A DNA stretch of 64,000 bases from Flavobacterium sp. (GTDB lineage: Bacteria; Bacteroidota; Bacteroidia; Flavobacteriales; Flavobacteriaceae): positions 124,001 through 188,000 of the forward strand of contig NZ_JAIXSL010000012.1 in assembly GCF_027484705.1 (NCBI RefSeq), read 5' to 3'. This document shows, in pieces, positions 59,618 to 64,000 of the stretch. Position numbers and translations under genes: made by a program. Position 1 is the first letter of the stretch, and each line of letters opens with the position of its first letter. The notes beneath the pieces were generated by a model. The model ran no database searches. It was not told the origin of the DNA and worked only from the letters and a program-made list of their open reading frames with translations.

Positions 59618-60121
59618 TTGAAAGCAAAAGAACAAGAGTTTTTAACCCGCATTGCGAACCATAAAGGAATCCTTTTTAAGGTTTCCAAAATGTATATGGA
59701 CAATCCTGACGATCAACAAGATTTGTTTCAGGAAATGGTGCTCCAGTTGTGGAAAGCGTATGATAGTTTCAAAGGCGAAAGTCAGTTTTCGACCTGGATG
59801 TATCGTGTGGCGATTAATACTTCGATTGTTTTTTTGAAAAAGGAAAAGCGCAAAGTTGACAAATACGATTTGGCATCCGACAATATTAAAGAAGAAGAAA
59901 GCGATGCCGACGAGCAGGAAATGAAGTTGCAACATTTTTATAAAGCGGTGCAGCAATTGGATAAAATAGACAAAGCGATTATTTTTTACCAACTTGAAGG
60001 TTATTCGCATAAGGAAATCGGAAGCAATCTCGGAATTTCAGAGGGAAATGCTCGCGTGAAACTCAACAGGGCCAAAGAAAAATTAAAAGAAATCATAAAA
60101 AAACAAGGATATGGATTTTAA
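59618..60121 (+). CDS. ECF-type RNA polymerase sigma factor
   Basis: 167 residues from a TTG at 59618; the first ATG lies 22 residues in and would remove part of region 2, so TTG is preferred. Region 2 is DDQQDLFQEMVLQLWKAYDS followed by FKGESQFSTWMYRVAINTSI, and region 4 is LEGYSHKEIGSNLGISEGNA followed by RVKLNRAKEKL. It directs RNA polymerase to a specific promoter set, probably for an envelope or stress response. It overlaps the next gene by 11 bp, the usual arrangement with an anti-sigma factor. Confidence 0.92.
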   Translation: MKAKEQEFLTRIANHKGILFKVSKMYMDNPDDQQDLFQEMVLQLWKAYDSFKGESQFSTWMYRVAINTSIVFLKKEKRKVDKYDLASDNIKEEESDADEQEMKLQHFYKAVQQLDKIDKAIIFYQLEGYSHKEIGSNLGISEGNARVKLNRAKEKLKEIIKKQGYGF

Positions 60122-60719
60122 CGATTTACAATCAGCCTGGAAGAACGAAAACACTGAAAACGTAAAACTTCCCACACAATTAGAAAAAATAAACTCGGCC
60201 AATATGCCGTTGGAAAGCATCAAGAAAAATTTGAAAAATGAGTTTGTTTATCAAATTTTATCGATTGTTTTTCTGGGATTCATTCCTTTATTTATGAATT
60301 TTCCTTCGAAAGGTATGGCCATTTTTTACCTGATGTTTTCGCTATTCGTAGGCGTTTGCATTTATTATTTGGTCAAACTCTATCGATTTTATCTGACATT
60401 GGGTAAAACAACGTTAAACACTAAGGATAGCTTATATGAAACTTATTACGAAATCCGCTTGAATATGGAACTTTATAAAACTTTCGGCTTTGCCTTAATT
60501 CCTTTTTTAATTTTATTTCTTTTTGGAATTTTATATTACGAAATTCCGGAATTTTTCAACAAAGGAATCAATAGTACTTCTTTTTTAGTCACTACTTTTT
60601 CAATAGTTGTTTTTTCTATTCTCTATATGGGCTTCGCACTCGAGTGGTGGGTGCATCATTTTTATGGGAAATATGCCGCAGCAATGCGCAAAGTTATTGA
60701 TGAGCTCAAAGAAGAATAA
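60111..60719 (+). CDS. Membrane protein, probable anti-sigma factor
   Basis: 202 residues. A soluble N-terminal segment of about 48 residues, MDFNDLQSAWKNENTENVKL and on, is followed by four membrane helices (near 50-68, 70-90, 125-147 and 155-177) and a charged C-terminus ending KVIDELKEE. The N-terminal M-D-F-N-D-L-Q-S-x-W pattern is often seen in Bacteroidetes proteins encoded right after ECF sigma factors. The 11-bp overlap with the sigma gene and the cytoplasmic N-terminus plus membrane body suggest that it holds the sigma factor at the membrane. No recognised zinc-binding anti-sigma motif is present, so the role is inferred. Confidence 0.7.
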   Translation: MDFNDLQSAWKNENTENVKLPTQLEKINSANMPLESIKKNLKNEFVYQILSIVFLGFIPLFMNFPSKGMAIFYLMFSLFVGVCIYYLVKLYRFYLTLGKTTLNTKDSLYETYYEIRLNMELYKTFGFALIPFLILFLFGILYYEIPEFFNKGINSTSFLVTTFSIVVFSILYMGFALEWWVHHFYGKYAAAMRKVIDELKEE

Positions 60720-60725
60720 TATAAG

Positions 60726-60749
60726 CCCATCTTTATGATGGGTTTTTTT
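60726..60749 (+). terminator. Terminator after the sigma/anti-sigma genes
   Basis: CCCATC (60726-60731) pairs with GATGGG (60737-60742) around TTTAT and is followed by seven T residues. The last T is the first base of the bioD -7 box. Confidence 0.8.
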
Positions 60750-60756
60750 ACCTTTG
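60749..60756 (+). promoter_or_regulatory. -7 promoter box TACCTTTG for bioD-bioA
   Basis: An exact TAnnTTTG match ending 15 bp before the bioD ATG at 60772, directly abutting the T-run of the terminator above. The -33 region would fall inside the terminator hairpin. Confidence 0.55.
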
Positions 60757-60771
60757 CGGAAATTACCACCC

Positions 60772-61389
60772 ATGAAATTATTCATCACCGGAATCGGAAC
60801 CGACGTCGGCAAAACCATCGCCGCAGCCATCATCACCGAAGCTTTGCAAGCCGATTATTGGAAACCCATTCAGGCGGGCGACCTTGACAATTCTGACAGC
60901 CACAAGATTGAAAGATATCTTTCAAATACCCAATCGAAAATCCATCCGAACAGTTATCGTTTGCATACGCCAGCGAGTCCGCATTTAGCCGCAAAACTTG
61001 ACGGAATTACCATCAATTTGATAAATATTGTTGAACCAAAAACCAAAAACCATCTCGTCATCGAAGGCGCAGGCGGCGTTTTGGTTCCGTTGAACGACAC
61101 AGACTGCATCATCGATCTCATCCAAAGTGATTATAAAGTGATTGTGGTTTCACGCCATTATCTCGGCAGCATCAATCATACTTTATTGACCATTGAAGCT
61201 TTGCGTCAGCGTAACATCAAAGTCGCGAGAATCATCTTCAACGGCGATGAAAACCAAGCTACAGAATCCATTATCCTTCATAAAACAGGCATCAAAATGA
61301 TTGGCAGGATCAACGATGAACCGTACTTCGATGCCAATGTCGTTGCCGAATATGCCGACACTTTCCGCGAAAATTTACAAAACCTATAA
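60772..61389 (+). CDS. bioD: Dethiobiotin synthetase
   Basis: 205 residues from the ATG at 60772; a TTG 18 bp upstream lies within the promoter box. The P-loop is FITGIGTDVGKTIAAAIITE, the substrate-binding region YWKPIQAGDLDNSDSHKI, and the second motif LVIEGAGGVLVPLNDTDCII. It closes the ureido ring of dethiobiotin from 7,8-diaminopelargonate, CO2 and ATP. bioA starts 2 bp after the stop. Confidence 0.95.
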   Translation: MKLFITGIGTDVGKTIAAAIITEALQADYWKPIQAGDLDNSDSHKIERYLSNTQSKIHPNSYRLHTPASPHLAAKLDGITINLINIVEPKTKNHLVIEGAGGVLVPLNDTDCIIDLIQSDYKVIVVSRHYLGSINHTLLTIEALRQRNIKVARIIFNGDENQATESIILHKTGIKMIGRINDEPYFDANVVAEYADTFRENLQNL

Positions 61390-61391
61390 GC

Positions 61392-62663
61392 ATGAACCTT
61401 TCCGAAAAAGACCAATTATACCACTGGCATCCGTACACACAACACAAAACTACAGGATTGCTGCCGGCGATTGTCAAAGGCGAAGGCGCACTGCTTTGGG
61501 ATGAAACCGGAAAAGAATACATCGACGCGATTGCCTCATGGTGGGTCAACCCGTTCGGGCATTCTAACCGTGTCATAGCTGATGCGATTTACGAACAACT
61601 GACCACGCTTGAGCATGTGCTTTTCGGCGGATTCACGAACAAACCCGCTGTATTACTTTCAGAACAGCTGATGCAAATCTTGCCATCTAACCAAAAGAAA
61701 ATTTTCTTTTCCGATAACGGTTCCACCGCTGTGGAAGTTGCGCTCAAAGCCGCCTTGCAATATTTCTACAACAAAGGAGAAAAACGCACCAAGATTATCG
61801 CTTTCGAAGATGCGTTTCACGGCGATACTTTCGGAGCCATGGCTTCGAGTGGCATTTCGTTTTTTACCGAAGCATTTCAAGGTTCGCTGATAGATGTGAT
61901 TAGGATTCCTGTTCCAACTTCCGGAAATGAAACCCAAAGTAGAGAAGCTTTGCTTAACGCCATCCAAACCAATACTTGCGCAGCTTTCATTTTCGAACCG
62001 CTAGTTCAGGGCGCAGCTGGAATGGTCATGTACGCGCAGGAAATCCTCGACGAACTCATTTCGATTTGTAAAGACCATCAACTTTTCACGATTGCCGACG
62101 AAGTCATGACAGGTTTCGGAAAAACCGGAAAAACCTTCGCTTGCGATTATCTCACGCAGCAACCCGATATGATGTGTCTGTCGAAAGCCCTCACCGGCGG
62201 TACGATTCCGATGGCAATCACGACTTTTACGCAGGAAATTTTTGATGGCTTTTACGACGACGATACGAACAAAGCGTTATTTCACGGGCATACTTTTACC
62301 GCAAATCCGACCGGTTGTGCCGCGGCTTTAGCGAGTTTAACTTTGTTGCAGTCTGAGGCCATGCAAGTGAACATTCAGCGTGTTCACAAAAGTCATGTGG
62401 CTTTTCAGGAAAAAATAAAAACACATCCAAAAGTAAAGACCACAAGGGTTTTAGGCGTGATCTTCGCGCTCGAAATCAAGACCGAAAACAAGGAAAGTTA
62501 TTACGGCACTTTGCGCAACAAGCTTTATGATTTCTTTATTGCGAATGGCGTGATCATGCGTCCGGTGGGCAAAATCATCTACATTTTACCGCCGTACATC
62601 ATCGCCCAAAATCAACTCGAAAAAGTCTATCAGGTTGTCGAAAATGCTTTGGAAATAGTGTAA
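61392..62663 (+). CDS. bioA: Adenosylmethionine--8-amino-7-oxononanoate aminotransferase
   Basis: 423 residues, class III PLP fold. HWHPYTQHKTTGLLP near the N-terminus and AIASWWVNPFGHSN are BioA-specific. The PLP-binding motifs are IFFSDNGSTAVEVALKAALQ, LFTIADEVMTGFGKTGKTFA with the conserved Asp, and MMCLSKALTGGTIPMAITTF with the Schiff-base Lys. MRPVGKIIYILPPYII is typical of the C-terminus. It uses SAM as amino donor to make 7,8-diaminopelargonate. It is the second gene of the bioD-bioA unit. Confidence 0.96.
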   Translation: MNLSEKDQLYHWHPYTQHKTTGLLPAIVKGEGALLWDETGKEYIDAIASWWVNPFGHSNRVIADAIYEQLTTLEHVLFGGFTNKPAVLLSEQLMQILPSNQKKIFFSDNGSTAVEVALKAALQYFYNKGEKRTKIIAFEDAFHGDTFGAMASSGISFFTEAFQGSLIDVIRIPVPTSGNETQSREALLNAIQTNTCAAFIFEPLVQGAAGMVMYAQEILDELISICKDHQLFTIADEVMTGFGKTGKTFACDYLTQQPDMMCLSKALTGGTIPMAITTFTQEIFDGFYDDDTNKALFHGHTFTANPTGCAAALASLTLLQSEAMQVNIQRVHKSHVAFQEKIKTHPKVKTTRVLGVIFALEIKTENKESYYGTLRNKLYDFFIANGVIMRPVGKIIYILPPYIIAQNQLEKVYQVVENALEIV

Positions 62664-62666
62664 TTT

Positions 62667-62748
62667 TGGAAGCTTAATCCCGCTATCCGCTCAATCTTTT
62701 GCGCCGAACAACGGCACAAAAGGATAACCGCTACTATCGGGGCTAGGG
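62667..62748. repeat. Dispersed ~82-bp palindromic element, copy D
   Basis: It begins TGGAAGC, shares CCCGCTATCCGCT, the core ATCTTTTGCGCCG / CGGCACAAAAGGAT, CCGCTACTATCG and the end GGGGCTAGGG. It is the copy closest to A (9012). It sits between bioA and the ketosynthase-like gene, starting 3 bp after the bioA stop. Confidence 0.8.
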
Positions 62749-62788
62749 TTTTCCACTACAAACCACAACTTATTTAAACAAGATTATT

Positions 62789-63946
62789 TTGTTGCAACCC
62801 ATTGCCATTACCGCCATTAGTTCGCTGTCGCCTTTAGGGAACGACCCACAACAGATTTGGGAACAGTACAAAAACCCAAACCATTGTTTTGTGCAACAGT
62901 ATTTTGGCACCCAAAAAGCTTTTGTCGCACCATTGGATTCCCATTCCAAAGCATTGATTGAAACCTTAAGAAAGTCAGACCTAAAATACAAATCACTCGA
63001 CGATTCCGTTTTGTTTGCCATGGCCGCTTCAAGAAAAGCCCTCGCACAAGCCGGTTGGAAATCTGATGATCATTTTGGAATCAACATCGGTTCTTCGCGC
63101 GGAGCTACTTCATTATTTGAAAAACACCACGCCGATTTTTTAAAAAACGGACGGGCATATACGCTGGCTTCTCCTACCACGACTTTAGGAAATATTTCTT
63201 CGTGGGTCGCTCATGATTTGCAATCCGACGGACCTGAAATCTCGCATTCGATTACTTGTTCGACCGCTTTGCATGCTTTACTTAATGGCGTTGCTTGGCT
63301 TAAATCAGGTATGGCTGAGAAGTTTCTCGTCGGCGGAAGTGAAGCCCCAATAACCGATTTTACGGTATCGCAAATGCAGGCAATGAAGATTTATGCCAAG
63401 GAAAATCAAGACTTTCCTTGTCAGGCGCTTAATCTTGAGAAAACCCAAAATACAATGATTCTCGGAGAAGGTGCCGCGGTTTGTTGTCTCGAAACCGGAA
63501 AAAAAGATAACGCCTTAGCTTACATACAAGGCATCGGTTATGCCACTGAGCTGCTCGAACACAATACTTCGATTTCAGCTGAAGCCAATTGTTTTCAAAA
63601 ATCGATGCGCATGGCTTTAAAAGACACCGAATTTTCGGAAGTCGATGTGATTGTGATGCACGCGCCCGGAACGATCAAAGGCGATCTTTCAGAATACAAG
63701 GCCATACAGAAAATTTTCGGAAACGACCTGCCATTGCTCACCACCAACAAATGGAAAATCGGCCACACGCTGGGCGCTTCGGGCATGCTGAGCATAGAAC
63801 TTGCGGTTTTAATGATGCAGCATCAGGAATTCATTGGTGTTCCATTCATTGAAAACAAAACTTCAAAAAAAACAATTCGGAAAGTATTGATTAATGCTGT
63901 AGGTTTTGGCGGTAATGCGGTCAGTGTTTTAATTTCGAAAATTTAA
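62789..63946 (+). CDS. Beta-ketoacyl synthase-like enzyme at the end of the biotin genes
   Basis: 385 residues. Two TTG codons in a row (62789, 62792) are the only possible starts, because no ATG precedes PIAITAISSLSPLGNDPQQI, the family N-terminus. The thiolase fold is complete with the KAS I/II triad: Cys in SHSITCSTALHALLNG (near 155), His in VIVMHAPGTIKGDLSE (near 290) and His in KWKIGHTLGASGMLSIELAV (near 327). It is shorter than FabF (about 410). Condensing enzymes of this type join malonyl to acyl groups. Next to bioA, a role in building the pimeloyl chain is plausible but inferred. No bioC, bioH or bioZ is seen in the window. Confidence 0.85.
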   Translation: MLQPIAITAISSLSPLGNDPQQIWEQYKNPNHCFVQQYFGTQKAFVAPLDSHSKALIETLRKSDLKYKSLDDSVLFAMAASRKALAQAGWKSDDHFGINIGSSRGATSLFEKHHADFLKNGRAYTLASPTTTLGNISSWVAHDLQSDGPEISHSITCSTALHALLNGVAWLKSGMAEKFLVGGSEAPITDFTVSQMQAMKIYAKENQDFPCQALNLEKTQNTMILGEGAAVCCLETGKKDNALAYIQGIGYATELLEHNTSISAEANCFQKSMRMALKDTEFSEVDVIVMHAPGTIKGDLSEYKAIQKIFGNDLPLLTTNKWKIGHTLGASGMLSIELAVLMMQHQEFIGVPFIENKTSKKTIRKVLINAVGFGGNAVSVLISKI

Positions 63947-64000
63947 AAAAATCACTAGCGAGTGAATATGAGACATTATTAATAACTCTTATTCCTAGAT
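63947..64000. other. Window end, intergenic
   Basis: An AT-rich tail with CTAGCGAGTGAATATGAG and no complete promoter box or gene start. The next gene lies outside the window. Confidence 0.4.

Overview
The window is a stretch of chromosome from a member of the Bacteroidetes, most likely a Flavobacterium or close relative. The evidence is consistent across the window. Many genes are preceded by the Bacteroidetes -7 box TAnnTTTG instead of an E. coli-type -10, and strong Shine-Dalgarno sequences are scarce. Two secreted enzymes carry type IX secretion (T9SS) C-terminal sorting domains. Family-typical genes are present (DUF4270, DUF4286, a short GT5 protein, a carboxypeptidase-regulatory TonB receptor), and atpD-atpC stand apart from the rest of the ATP synthase genes. 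No ribosomal RNA, phage or insertion sequence was recognised.

Layout. 1-2035: a TPR protein cut by the window edge and a sugar-phosphate nucleotidyltransferase. 2209-5093: an AT-rich Sau3AI-like restriction-modification cassette (endonuclease, C5-cytosine methyltransferase, Cro-like regulator). It is followed by a gene-free stretch (5178-5835) that holds a regular array of palindromic repeats. 5836-7257: a CotH-kinase-like lipoprotein. 7549-18457: an eight-gene operon for reductive pyrimidine catabolism with its own transporter. 18541-18736: tRNA-Arg and tRNA-Asn. 18822-22228: RseP and a T9SS-exported M1 peptidase. 22424-28886: serS, TPR, DUF4286, rsmA, mgtE, proC. 29128-33975: a dehydrogenase/VOC fusion, a TM2 protein, a VOC protein, an OlsF-type acyltransferase and exonuclease III. 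34095-45044: an OmpA lipoprotein, a PQQ-type sugar dehydrogenase, and a long minus-strand run (panC, panD, flippase-like, esterase, radA, GT51 transglycosylase, MuiA). 45153-49421: degenerate glycogen-synthase-like protein, DUF4270 lipoprotein, glmS. 49709-54097: TonB-dependent receptor plus SGNH lipoprotein. 54341-56230: atpD-atpC. 56393-57120: XRE/DUF2975 pair. 57292-63946: biotin genes bioF, bioD, bioA with a ketosynthase-like gene, interrupted by a TraB-family protein and a sigma factor with a probable membrane anti-sigma partner.

How the genes work together. The pyrimidine operon takes uracil or thymine in (NCS1 permease), reduces the ring (PreT/PreA), opens it (dihydropyrimidinase), removes the carbamoyl group (nitrilase-type hydrolase, with an M20-type hydrolase as a possible second enzyme), transaminates beta-alanine and oxidises the semialdehyde to an acyl-CoA. 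Its intermediate beta-alanine is also the substrate of PanC, and PanD makes the same compound from aspartate.

The most unusual material is non-coding. There is a 202-bp array of five 40-41-bp units whose paired arms change together. A family of about 82-bp palindromic elements recurs between genes at least five times. Several other long palindromes sit inside operons, especially the pyrimidine operon. The most interesting proteins are a GT5-domain protein that has lost its substrate-binding motif, an in-frame dehydrogenase-VOC fusion, and a ketosynthase-like enzyme placed at the end of the biotin genes.
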